Below are positions 25,636-34,007 of a stretch of 64,000 bases of DNA, one piece after another. The position numbers and the translations under genes are program-made. Source of the DNA: Streptomyces sp. 135. GTDB lineage: Bacteria; Actinomycetota; Actinomycetes; Streptomycetales; Streptomycetaceae. The number at the start of each line of letters is the position of its first letter. The stretch's first letter is position 1. The stretch is from positions 6,696,001 to 6,760,000 of the forward strand of contig NZ_CP075691.1 of NCBI RefSeq assembly GCF_020026305.1, written 5' to 3'. Under the pieces are notes generated by a model. It ran no database searches. It saw only the letters and a program-made list of their open reading frames with translations, and was not told the DNA's origin.

Positions 25636-27132
25636 ATGCCCGCCGCGCCCGCCACCTCACTACGCTCCGTACGCGGCCTCCGGGTGCCGGGGCCGCGCAA
25701 GGAGCCCCTGACCGCCCCCCGGACCGGTTACTGGAGGCGCCTGCTCCCTCTGCTCGCGGCCCTGGCGTGCGTGACCCGGCTGCCCTCCTTCCGGCTGCCG
25801 CTGTGGAACCCCGACGAGGGCTATCTCGCCGTCCAGGCCCGGATATTGGCCGACGGCGGCGAGCTCTACGAGACGGTGGTCGACCGCAAGCCGCCGCTCG
25901 TCCCCTGGCTCTACGCGGGCGCCTTCGCGCTCTTCGGCGACTCCTCGCTCCTGCCCCTCAAGGTCCTCGCCGTCGCCGCACAGCTCCTGACGGCGCTGCT
26001 CCTGGCCTCGCTGGCCCGGCGCCGCTGGGGCGACGGGGCGGGCCGCACGGCGGGCGTGCTGTACCTCCTGATCTCGATCGGCCTGAACCCCGAGGACGCC
26101 CAGGCGGCCACCTTCGAGGTCTTCATGCTGCCGTGCACGGCCGCCGCCATGTGGTGCGCGGACCGCCGCCGGTGGGGCGCGGCGGGGGCGGCGGTGGCCT
26201 GCGCCTTCCTCGCCAAGCAGACCGGCGGGGCGGTGCTCCTGCCGGTGCTCTGGCTGCTGTGGCGCTCCGGGGCGCCCCGGAGCGGCGGCCCACGCCTGGC
26301 GGCCGGACTGTGCGGGCCCGTCCTGGCCGCGGCCCTGCTGACCTCACCCTCGGGCTTCCTGTTCTGGACGGTGACGGGATCGGGTGCCTACGCCTCCTTC
26401 ACCGGCTCCGAACTCCACGTCCTCGGGCGGGGGTTGGCGAACGCCGCGATCCTCACCGCGGCCTGCGCGGGCCTCGCCCCGCCGGTCCTGCGCGTCCTGC
26501 GTGTCGCCCGCACCGGGGCGGGGGAGCTGTGGCTGTGGCTCGCCTCGGCGGTGGCGGCGGTGCTGCTCGGCTTCCACTTCTTCGGCCACTACTACCTGCA
26601 ACTCACGCCGCCGCTCGCGCTGTTGGGCACGGCGGCACTCCAGATCCTGCCGCGCGAGCGGACGGTCAGGGCGATCGTCACGTCCGGGTGCGCCTGCGCG
26701 GTGTTCCTGGCCTGGGGCCTGACCGCGCCGCGCCCCGAACTGGTCCACGCGGCGCGCCTCGCGGAGACGGTGAGGGCACACACCCGGCCCGACGCGAAGG
26801 TGCTGTTCTGGGGCATACACCCGGAAGGCTACTGGCTGGCCGACCGCCCTCCCGCGAGCCGCTTCCTCACGGCGGGCCTGCTCACCAACTACAGCGGCGG
26901 CCGCAACGGCCCGCAGGTGGGCGAGAAGTACGCGGTGGAGGGAGCCTGGGCCGCCTTCCGCGAGGAGTGGCACGCCCACCCGCCGACCCTGGTGATCGAC
27001 GACTCCCGCGGCAAGCCGTACGCCCCCTCCAGGGTGCCGTCCCTGCGGAGGGCCTTGGCGGTGGGGTACGAGCCGGTGCTGTGGGTGGAGGGGGCGGTGG
27101 TGTACGCGAGAGTGGGCGGGGCGGCGCGGTGA
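25636..27132 (+). CDS. GT39/PMT-type membrane glycosyltransferase-like protein
   Basis: 498-residue polytopic protein of the dolichyl-phosphate-mannose-protein mannosyltransferase (GT-C) fold. After helix 1 the first extracytoplasmic loop has LWNPDEGYLAVQARILADGG, with the Asp-Glu pair expected for metal and lipid-phosphate binding, and then VVDRKPPLVPWLYAGAFALFG. About ten further helices follow, then a soluble C-terminal part (KVLFWGIHPEGYWLADRPP, PPTLVIDDSRGK). It would transfer a sugar from a polyprenyl-phosphate donor outside the membrane; the acceptor is unknown. ATG 25636 was chosen because the upstream open frame reads into the previous gene without conserved content. Confidence 0.8.
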   Translation: MPAAPATSLRSVRGLRVPGPRKEPLTAPRTGYWRRLLPLLAALACVTRLPSFRLPLWNPDEGYLAVQARILADGGELYETVVDRKPPLVPWLYAGAFALFGDSSLLPLKVLAVAAQLLTALLLASLARRRWGDGAGRTAGVLYLLISIGLNPEDAQAATFEVFMLPCTAAAMWCADRRRWGAAGAAVACAFLAKQTGGAVLLPVLWLLWRSGAPRSGGPRLAAGLCGPVLAAALLTSPSGFLFWTVTGSGAYASFTGSELHVLGRGLANAAILTAACAGLAPPVLRVLRVARTGAGELWLWLASAVAAVLLGFHFFGHYYLQLTPPLALLGTAALQILPRERTVRAIVTSGCACAVFLAWGLTAPRPELVHAARLAETVRAHTRPDAKVLFWGIHPEGYWLADRPPASRFLTAGLLTNYSGGRNGPQVGEKYAVEGAWAAFREEWHAHPPTLVIDDSRGKPYAPSRVPSLRRALAVGYEPVLWVEGAVVYARVGGAAR

Positions 27133-27170
27133 GGTGGGGGGCAAGTCGCCGCCGTGGCAGCAGCCTCCCT

Positions 27171-27311
27171 AGGGGCGCGGGGAACTGCGCGCTCAGCCCG
27201 TCATGACTTGCGGCGGCCTGCGGTCCGGTCTTCGCAGACGCGTCTGCCTTCGGCGGCTGTGTGGCGGCTGTGGGTGGGTTCTGGGTTACGCGCGCAGTTC
27301 CCCGCGCCCCT
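27171..27311. repeat. Inverted pair of the dispersed 21-base element
   Basis: A 21-base element (core GGCGCGGGGAACTGCGCG) at 27171-27191 recurs as its exact complement at 27291-27311. The same 21 bases are found again at 42220-42240, and a near copy at 21783-21802. It lies between convergent genes and could form a long stem with a 99-base loop; it probably ends transcription from both sides. Confidence 0.75.
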
Positions 27312-27334
27312 GGCACGGCGGGGGCGGACCCGCG

Positions 27335-27703
27335 CTACGGCCGCACCGTCCGCGGCCCCACGCACTCCGCCCCCGACGCCTCGACCCTGCGGCGCAGTTC
27401 ACGGTCGGCCGTGACCACCACGCACGGGCGGTCCGCCGCCTCGGCGGCTACCTCCACGATGCGGTCGTCGCCGCCGGCGGGTGCGCTCTCGACGCGGACG
27501 CCGGGGATGGACTCGACGCCGCGCGCGGCGCCCTCGACGACGAGGACGACCTCCACCGGGCCCGGATGCCCGGCGATGCCCTCCTCCGCGTACGGGACGA
27601 GCCGGTCCCGTAGCCGCTCGGCGGCCCCGCGGCGGTCGTGCCACCAGCCGTCGGGCACGGAACCCACCACGTTCGCGGCGTCGACGACGACAAGAGTTCT
27701 CAT
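27335..27703 (-). CDS. NYN-domain (YacP-like) putative ribonuclease
   Basis: Small cytoplasmic protein, 122 residues, from ATG 27703. The start MRTLVVVDAANVVGSVPDGWWHDR carries the first catalytic Asp. GGDDRIVEVAAE and VVVTADRELRRRVEA carry the further Asp residues of the PIN/NYN nuclease fold (PF05991-like, Rae1/YacP group). Such proteins cleave RNA; in Streptomyces the target is not known. It is divergent from the propeller-like gene, with 78 bases between the starts. Confidence 0.75.
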   Translation of the reverse strand: MRTLVVVDAANVVGSVPDGWWHDRRGAAERLRDRLVPYAEEGIAGHPGPVEVVLVVEGAARGVESIPGVRVESAPAGGDDRIVEVAAEAADRPCVVVTADRELRRRVEASGAECVGPRTVRP

Positions 27704-27781
27704 ACGGCAAACGTAAACTAATCGGCAGAACGCTGTGCGTATGCGCACGTGTACGTGGACGTGGAAGGGTGCCGCCGAGTC

Positions 27782-28858
27782 ATGCCGTCGAGGACGAGGA
27801 ACCTCAGCACCGGTGCCCCGGACACCGCCCGGTGGCTGCTGCGCGGCAAGGACGGCCGCCTCACCGCGTACGCCCGCGCCGAGGGCGGCCTGCTGCGCTG
27901 GACCGAGGCCAGGGCCGGCGGCCCCGAGTGGGACGGCCCCGACTTCTTCGAGGCGCCCGACCTGACGTACCTCACCCTCGCCCAGGGCGCCGACGGATAC
28001 GTGCACTTCGTCGGCCGCAGGGAGCGGCGCGACGAGAAGGGCGAGGCCGTCGTCGACCTCGTGCACTCCGTGCAGTACCAGTCGGGGCGGCCGCTCATGG
28101 ACTGGCGCTCCCTCGGCAACCCGCACACCAAGCTCGTGGAGCGCGCGCCGCGCCTCGGCGCGCCCGCCGCCGCCGTGGACGCCGCGGGCACGGTGCATGT
28201 CTTCGTGCGGGACGCCGTGAACAGCGTACGCATGCGCCGTGAGGGCAAGGGCGGCAAGTGGGAGGGCTGGAAGGACTTCAAGGTCCGCGAGGCCCTGGAC
28301 GGCATCGCCGCCCTCGCCACCTCCACCGGCCGGGTCGAAGTCCTCGCACCCGGCGCCAAGGCCACCCTGCGCTGGGCGCAGGAGAAGCAGGGCGGCGAAC
28401 TCGTACGCGCGGACGACATCCCGCTCGCCCCGGCCCCCGGCTCCGGCACCGCCCTGGAGACCGCCCCCGACCGCCTCACGTACTACGCCGCCGACGCGCT
28501 CGGCAGCGGCGTCCTCGCCCACCGCCCCGCGCTCGGCGGCCCCGCGATCCCCCTCGGCGGCGCCCCGGGCACCGGCCCCGTCGCGGCCCTGCGCACCGCC
28601 ATAGACGGCCACGACTGCACGGTCCTCGCGCACCGCACGGCCACCGGCCGCCCCGAACTGGCCGCGTTCCCCACCGAGGACGAGGAAGCGGGCCTGTGGT
28701 GGGCCGCGACCGGCGAACCGTGCCTGGGCGCCCCGGCGTTGGCACTGGACGCGCGGGGCCGCGTCGTCATGGCGGCGATCGGCCTCGACGGCACCCTGCG
28801 CCTCGCCCGCCAGAAGGCGGAGCCTGGCCTCGCGCTGGAAGCGTGGACCCGGGTGTGA
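27782..28858 (+). CDS. Uncharacterised protein, predicted beta-propeller
   Basis: About 358 residues without a signal peptide or membrane segment. Repeated short strands with Gly-Arg-Leu turns (GKDGRLTAYARAEGGLLRWTE, GADGYVHFVGRRERRDEKG, AAGTVHVFVRDAVNSVRMR, DARGRVVMAAIGLDGTLRLA) look like the blades of a PLL/tachylectin-type propeller. No catalytic residues are apparent. ATG 27782 is a tentative start, since its ribosome site is weak; GTG 27749 is the alternative. The gene is followed by a very strong hairpin. A carbohydrate- or protein-binding role is a guess. Confidence 0.65.
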   Translation: MPSRTRNLSTGAPDTARWLLRGKDGRLTAYARAEGGLLRWTEARAGGPEWDGPDFFEAPDLTYLTLAQGADGYVHFVGRRERRDEKGEAVVDLVHSVQYQSGRPLMDWRSLGNPHTKLVERAPRLGAPAAAVDAAGTVHVFVRDAVNSVRMRREGKGGKWEGWKDFKVREALDGIAALATSTGRVEVLAPGAKATLRWAQEKQGGELVRADDIPLAPAPGSGTALETAPDRLTYYAADALGSGVLAHRPALGGPAIPLGGAPGTGPVAALRTAIDGHDCTVLAHRTATGRPELAAFPTEDEEAGLWWAATGEPCLGAPALALDARGRVVMAAIGLDGTLRLARQKAEPGLALEAWTRV

Positions 28859-28867
28859 AGCGAACAG

Positions 28868-28913
28868 ACGACGGTGGGCCGTACGGGACGACTCCCGTAC
28901 GGCCCACCGTCGT
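28868..28913. terminator. Bidirectional terminator hairpin
   Basis: A perfect 21-base stem (left arm 28868-28888 begins ACGACGGTGGGCC, right arm 28893-28913) with a 4-base loop separates two convergent genes: the propeller-like gene ending at 28858 and fadB ending at 28925. Confidence 0.9.
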
Positions 28914-28924
28914 TGTGGTACCTG

Positions 28925-30805
28925 CTACGCCGGGACGCTCGCCACGCCCTGCGCCAGGAACCGCTTGCCGTTCACCCGCTCGCTGACACCCTCACGGTCC
29001 AGGTACGGCGTGATGCCGCCCAGGTGGAAGGGCCAGCCCGCGCCGGTGATCAGGCACAGGTCGATGTCCTGGGCCTCGGCGACGACGCCCTCGTCGAGCA
29101 TGAGCCCGATCTCCTGCGCCACCGCGTCGAGCACGCGGTCCCGCACCTGCTCCTCGGTCAGGACCTTGTCGCCCTGCTTCAGGAGAGCGGCGACCTCCGG
29201 GTCCAGCTCCGGCTTCCCGGAGTCGTACACGTAGAACCCGCGCTTGCCCGCCTTCACGACGGCCGCGAGGTTCGGGGAGACGGTGAAGCGCTCGGGGAAG
29301 GCGCGGTTCAGGGTCTCCGAGACGTGCAGGCCGATGGCCGGGCCGACCAGCTCAAGGAGAACCAGCGGCGACATCGGCAGACCGAGCGGCTCGACGGCCT
29401 TCTCGGCGACGGCGACCGGGGTGCCCTCGTCGATGACGTTCTGGATCTCGCCCATGAAGCGCGTCAGGATGCGGTTCACGACGAACGCCGGGGCGTCCTT
29501 CACGAGCACCGCGGTCTTCTTCAGCTTCTTGGCGACACCGAAGGCCGTGGCCAGCGACGCGTCGTCCGTCTGCTCACCGCGCACGATCTCCAGGAGCGGC
29601 AGGATCGCGACCGGGTTGAAGAAGTGGAAGCCGACGACCCGCTCGGGGTGCTTCAGCTTCGACGCCATCTCGGTGACCGACAGCGAGGAGGTGTTCGTGG
29701 CGAGGATCGCGTGCGCCGGGGCCACGGCCTCGACCTCGGCGAACACCTGCTGCTTGACGCCGATCTCCTCGAAGACGGCCTCGATGATGAAGTCGGCGTC
29801 GGAGAAGCCCTCGGCCTTGTCCAGGACACCGGAGACCAGCGCCTTCAGGCGGTTGGCCTTGTCCTGGTTGATGCGGCCCTTGCCGAGCAGCTTGTCGATC
29901 TCGGCCTGGACGTAGCCCACACCCTTGTCGACGCGCTCCTGGTCGATGTCGGTCAGCACGACCGGCACCTCCAGGCGGCGCAGGAAGAGCAGCGCGAGCT
30001 GCGAGGCCATCAGACCGGCGCCGACGACGCCGACCTTGGTGACCGGGCGCGCCAGGTTCTTGTCCGGGGCGCCCGCCGGGCGCTTGGCGCGCTTCTGCAC
30101 GAGGTTGAACGAGTAGATGCCCGCGCGCAGTTCACCGCCCATGATGAGGTCGGCGAGCGCGACGTCCTCGGCGTCGAAGCCCTGCTGGAGGTCGCCGTCC
30201 TTGGCGGCCGCGATGATCTCCAGGGCACGGTAGGCGGCCGGAGCGGCGCCGTGCACCTTGGAGTCAGCGATGGCACGGCCGCGCGCGACGGCGGCGTCCC
30301 AGCCCTCGCCGCGGTCGATCTCGGGCCGGACGACCTCGACCGAGCCGTTGAGGACGGAGGCCGTCCAGATCAGCGACTGCTCCAGGAAGTCCGCGCCCTC
30401 GAACATCGCGTCGGCGATGCCGAGCTCGAAGACCTGCTTGCCCTTGAGCTGGCGGTTCTGGTTGAGCGAGTTCTCGATGATGACCGTGACCGCGCGGTCC
30501 GCGCCGATGAGGTTCGGCAGCAGCGCGCAGCCGCCCCAGCCCGGCACCAGGCCGAGGAAGACCTCGGGCAGCGAGAAGGCGGGCAGCGCCTTGGAGACGG
30601 TGCGGTAGGAGCAGTGCAGACCGACGCGACGCCACTTCTCGACCTGGTCGATCGCCGTGTTCAGGTTGGCGCGCGCCGCGGCTTGTGGTGTCGAAGCCGT
30701 TGTCCAGCGCGAAGCGTCGAGGTGGCGTACGTGCGCCTGCGTGACGACCTCGTCCGGGAACAGCTCGGCCGCACCCTTCAGAAGCTCGGTGGTCGTGGTG
30801 CTCAC
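28925..30805 (-). CDS. fadB: FadB-like multifunctional fatty-acid oxidation protein, hydratase core missing
   Basis: 3-hydroxyacyl-CoA dehydrogenase / enoyl-CoA hydratase of beta-oxidation, from GTG 30805. The dehydrogenase half is complete: NAD-binding VTKVGVVGAGLMASQLALL, DIDQERVDKGVGYV, ATNTSSLSVTEMASKL, HPERVVGFHFFNPVAILPL and the C-terminal domain. In the N-terminal hydratase the first about 28 residues (MSTTTTELLKGAAELFP) and the part from VGLHCSYRTVS onward are normal. Between them, about 100 residues with the oxyanion hole and active-site region are absent; the remaining junk (LDASRWTTASTPQAAARAN) is a compressed, shifted version of the expected LDNGFD region. At 626 residues it is clearly short. 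Frame is kept by chance, so this looks like a corrupted segment at about 30600-30730. Start and fadA stop overlap (GTGA). Confidence 0.8.
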   Translation of the reverse strand: MSTTTTELLKGAAELFPDEVVTQAHVRHLDASRWTTASTPQAAARANLNTAIDQVEKWRRVGLHCSYRTVSKALPAFSLPEVFLGLVPGWGGCALLPNLIGADRAVTVIIENSLNQNRQLKGKQVFELGIADAMFEGADFLEQSLIWTASVLNGSVEVVRPEIDRGEGWDAAVARGRAIADSKVHGAAPAAYRALEIIAAAKDGDLQQGFDAEDVALADLIMGGELRAGIYSFNLVQKRAKRPAGAPDKNLARPVTKVGVVGAGLMASQLALLFLRRLEVPVVLTDIDQERVDKGVGYVQAEIDKLLGKGRINQDKANRLKALVSGVLDKAEGFSDADFIIEAVFEEIGVKQQVFAEVEAVAPAHAILATNTSSLSVTEMASKLKHPERVVGFHFFNPVAILPLLEIVRGEQTDDASLATAFGVAKKLKKTAVLVKDAPAFVVNRILTRFMGEIQNVIDEGTPVAVAEKAVEPLGLPMSPLVLLELVGPAIGLHVSETLNRAFPERFTVSPNLAAVVKAGKRGFYVYDSGKPELDPEVAALLKQGDKVLTEEQVRDRVLDAVAQEIGLMLDEGVVAEAQDIDLCLITGAGWPFHLGGITPYLDREGVSERVNGKRFLAQGVASVPA

Positions 30806-31940
30806 TTGTCGCCTCCGGCGTCCTTGTGGTTCGGGTTCTCCCAGATGACCGTCGCGCCCATGCCGAAGCCGACGCACATGGTCGTGAGGCCGTACCGCAC
30901 CTCGGGCTGCTCCTCGAACTGCCGCGCCAGCTGCGTCATCAGGCGTACGCCGGAGGAGGCGAGCGGGTGGCCGAAGGCGATGGCGCCGCCGTACTGGTTG
31001 ACGCGCGCGTCGTCGTCCGCGATGCCGTAGTGCTCCAGGAAGGCGAGCACCTGCACGGCGAAGGCCTCGTTGATCTCGAAGAGACCCATGTCGGAGATGG
31101 ACAGGCCCGCCTTGGCGAGGGCCTTCTCCGTGGCCGGGATCGGGCCGTAGCCCATGACCTCCGGCTCGACGCCCGCGAAGGCGTACGAGACGAGGCGCAT
31201 CTTGACCGGGAGGTTGTTCTCCCGCGCGAACTCCTCGGAAGCGATGAGGGAGGCGGTGGCGCCGTCGTTGAGGCCCGCGGCGTTACCGGCTGTGACGCGG
31301 CCGTGCGTACGGAACGGCGTCTTCAGCCCCGCGAGGTTCTCCAGCGTCGTGCCCGGACGCATCGGCTCGTCGGCGGTGGCGAGGCCCCAGCCGGTCTCAC
31401 CGGCCTCCGCGTTGGTACGGCGTACGGAGATCGGCACCAGGTCCGCCTGGATCTTGCCGTCGGCGTACGCCTTGGCGGCCTTCTCCTGCGAGCGCACCGC
31501 GTACTCGTCGGCGCGCAGCTTGGTGATGCTCGGGTAGCGGTCGTGCGGTCTGGCGCGGACTCGTCCACGCGACGAACGCGGGTCGTCGAGCTGGAACCGC
31601 GGCGACACCCATGGCGGCCGATGTCGTACGCGCCGAACGTGCCCGCGACCGCACGCGGTGAGGGCCCGGCGCAGGGGATGGAGTGCGGGCACGGACTGCG
31701 GCAGCGGAGGATGCGGCGGCCGATCGTCAGACCCTGGTCGCCGATCTGCGTGGTCGCCGCGATGGCGACCTCGTCGATCTTGGCGGGGTCGAGGTCCGGG
31801 TTGCGGCGCAGCAGCTCCCGGATGGCCTTCACGACGAGGTCATCGGCACGGGTCTCGTGGTAGATGCCCTTCGGACCCGCCTTGCCGAACGGGGTGCGGA
31901 CGCCGTCCACGAAGACGACGTCCCTGACGGTACGAGGCAC
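30802..31940 (-). pseudogene. fadA: Acetyl-CoA acyltransferase (thiolase) FadA, interrupted
   Basis: Thiolase of beta-oxidation, upstream partner of fadB. From ATG 31940 the first about 75 residues are normal (DVVFVDGVRTPFGKAGPKG, AIAATTQIGDQGLTIGR). The frame is then lost at about 31715 and a different frame picks up at DRYPSITKLRADEYAVRSQE (about 31540), running to the end with the conserved NEAFAVQVLAFLEH, GGAIAFGHPLASSG and CVGFGMGATVIWE. The middle, which should hold the nucleophilic Cys, is shrunk by about 40 codons or more; fragments of it (GAYDI, DESA) survive in mixed frames. It is a real gene with a scrambled centre, either a decayed gene or a consensus error. Confidence 0.8.
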
Positions 31941-32058
31941 GATGGCTCTCCTCCAGGGTGCGGTTGCGCCACGCCTGCGGCGCGCTTCCTGGGGCCATGC
32001 TACTTGTCGGTAACTATGTGGCCAAGAGCTGCCCCGTACCGCCTCTGCGAGGCGAAGG

Positions 32059-33009
32059 TCACACTGGTTCCGGCCCGCTCGCGGGCGGCTCCGGCAGCCA
32101 GTCGCGGGCCGGGTCGTACTCCAGCCACCGCCTGCGCCCCCCTTCCTCCGCGCAGGCGGTGACGAGCCCCTTCAGCCCCGGGTGCTCGTCCCCGGAACGC
32201 CACAGCAGCGACCACGCGTACAGGGGCGTCGGATCGACCAACGGGACGGAGCGCAGCCCCGGGACCCTCGGCAAGGGCACATCGGCGGGCATCAGCGAGA
32301 AGCGGTCCGGCTCGCGCGCCACCTCGGCGAGGAAGTGGCCGAGCCCCAGATTGACGCCCGTCGCCGTGTGCCGGACGCCGAACCGCACGGCGAACCGGTG
32401 GAGGAAGTCGAGCCGGTCCAGCGGGCCCGGCGCCCACAGCACGCCGCCGCTCAACCGGTCGGGCCGCAGCGCCGGTTCGGCCGCGAGCGGATGGTCGGCA
32501 CTCAGTACGGCGTCCACCGGTTCGAGGCGGATCAGACGGTGGGCGAGACCGGCGGGCAGCGGCGGGTGGACCCGGCCGAACGCCGCGTCGACGTCGCCGT
32601 TCAGCAGCGCCTTCGCCACCGACGGCAGATCGCGCCCGTGCCCCGACACCAGCTCCCCGGCCCGCCCGGCCACCCGGGCCAGCGTCCGCATCGGCGCGTA
32701 GAGGTGGCCCCAGGTGTCCACGTGCAGCGGACGATCCGCGCCGGACACCGCCGCGACCGCGGCGTCGGCGGCGGCCACGGTCCGCCGGGCCGGACCGAGA
32801 AAGCGCCGCCCGGCCTCGGTGAGGCGCACCCCGCTGCCGCCGCGCAGGAGCAGTCGGGTGCCGAGCAGTGCTTCGAGCCGGGCGATCCTCTTGGACAGTG
32901 CCTGCTGCGAGATCGCGAGCGTCCCGGCGGCCCGCCCGAAGTGCAGTTCCTCGGCGGTGCGCACGAAGGCACGCGCCTGCGCGACATCAAGATCCACGGC
33001 TCTCACCAT
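32059..33009 (-). CDS. LysR-family transcriptional regulator
   Basis: 316 residues from ATG 33009. The N-terminal winged helix-turn-helix is typical: AFVRTAEELHFGRAAGTLAISQQALSKRIARLE, then LLRGGSGVRLTEAGRRFL. The effector domain (residues about 95-300) is complete but unassigned. It lies divergently from a quinone-oxidoreductase gene with 77 bases between starts, the classic arrangement in which a LysR protein controls its neighbour and itself. The gap contains the pair CAACAGTTGTGGG / CCGTTGTTGG, possible half-sites of T-N11-A type. Confidence 0.85.
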   Translation of the reverse strand: MVRAVDLDVAQARAFVRTAEELHFGRAAGTLAISQQALSKRIARLEALLGTRLLLRGGSGVRLTEAGRRFLGPARRTVAAADAAVAAVSGADRPLHVDTWGHLYAPMRTLARVAGRAGELVSGHGRDLPSVAKALLNGDVDAAFGRVHPPLPAGLAHRLIRLEPVDAVLSADHPLAAEPALRPDRLSGGVLWAPGPLDRLDFLHRFAVRFGVRHTATGVNLGLGHFLAEVAREPDRFSLMPADVPLPRVPGLRSVPLVDPTPLYAWSLLWRSGDEHPGLKGLVTACAEEGGRRRWLEYDPARDWLPEPPASGPEPV

Positions 33010-33086
33010 AAGCGACAACCAACAGTTGTGGGTGGTGCTCGTCCGTTGTTGGCTCTCCGGACGGCCGCGACGGTTGCATCCCCTCC

Positions 33087-34007
33087 ATGCGAAGACTGAT
33101 TCCCACGGGGGAAGCGACGCGCCCGGTCGCCCTGACCGAGGCCCCCCAGCCCGTACCGGCGCCCGGTGAGGCACTGATCAAGGTCGAGGCGTTCGCGCCG
33201 AACCGGGGCGAGACCTTCCTTCTCGAACACCCGGAACCGGGGCTGCTGCCCGGCAAGGACATCGCGGGGCTCGTCGTGCAGGCGGCGGCCGACGGCTCGG
33301 GCCCCGGCATCGGCACCCGGGTGGTCGGACATCCGGCGCGCGGCGGCTGGGCCGAGTACGCCGCCGTACCCACGCACTCGCTGGCGGCGCTCCCGGACGG
33401 CCTCGACACCACACGGGCGGCGGCCCTGCCCCTGGCCGGGATCACCGCCCTGCGGCTGCTGCGTACGGCTGGTTCCGTGCCGGGCCGACGGGTGCTGCTG
33501 ACCGGCGCCTCCGGCGGCGTCGGACATTACGTCACCGAGCTGGCCGTCGGCGCCGGGGCCGAGGTGACCGCGGTGACGGCCACACCGGCGCGCGGTGAGC
33601 GGCTCAAGGGGATGGGGGCGCGGGTGGTGCACGAGGTCGACGCGGCGCGGGGGCCGTTCGACGTCGTGCTGGAGTCCACGGGCGGGGCGGCGCTGCCGGT
33701 CGCCCTGTCGAAGGTGCGGCCGGGCGGCCTGCTCGTCTGGTTCGGCCAGGCGAGCCGCGCCCCGGTGACCCTCGACTTCTTCGAGCTCCTCAAGGGCTCC
33801 GAGCGGGTCACGATCCAGCACTTCCACTACGCGGGCGCCCCGTACGGCTCCGATCTCTCGGCTCTGGTGCGGCTGGTCGAACGGGGCCGACTGCACCCGG
33901 AGATCGGCCGCACCGCCGACTGGACGGAGACCGCCGCCACCCTGGTCGACCTGCGCGAACGCCGGATACGCGGCAAGGCCGTCCTGCTGACCGGAGGAGC
34001 GCGATGA
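33087..34007 (+). CDS. Zinc-independent medium-chain NADPH:quinone oxidoreductase
   Basis: 306-residue MDR superfamily protein. The N-terminal GroES-like part (PVPAPGEALIKVEAFAPNRGE, LPGKDIAGLVV) is followed by a Rossmann domain with VLLTGASGGVGHYVTELAVGAGAEV, the NADPH motif of the quinone-reductase group. The zinc ligands of alcohol dehydrogenases are absent. It probably reduces quinones or enals. Its last four bases overlap the ATG of the alpha/beta hydrolase, so the two form an operon, likely regulated by the divergent LysR gene. Confidence 0.87.
   Translation: MRRLIPTGEATRPVALTEAPQPVPAPGEALIKVEAFAPNRGETFLLEHPEPGLLPGKDIAGLVVQAAADGSGPGIGTRVVGHPARGGWAEYAAVPTHSLAALPDGLDTTRAAALPLAGITALRLLRTAGSVPGRRVLLTGASGGVGHYVTELAVGAGAEVTAVTATPARGERLKGMGARVVHEVDAARGPFDVVLESTGGAALPVALSKVRPGGLLVWFGQASRAPVTLDFFELLKGSERVTIQHFHYAGAPYGSDLSALVRLVERGRLHPEIGRTADWTETAATLVDLRERRIRGKAVLLTGGAR

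Noticed and set aside
27149..27330. Small forward genes between the GT39 and NYN genes
   Set aside because: The stretch is occupied by the inverted 21-base element, and the frames have no conserved content.
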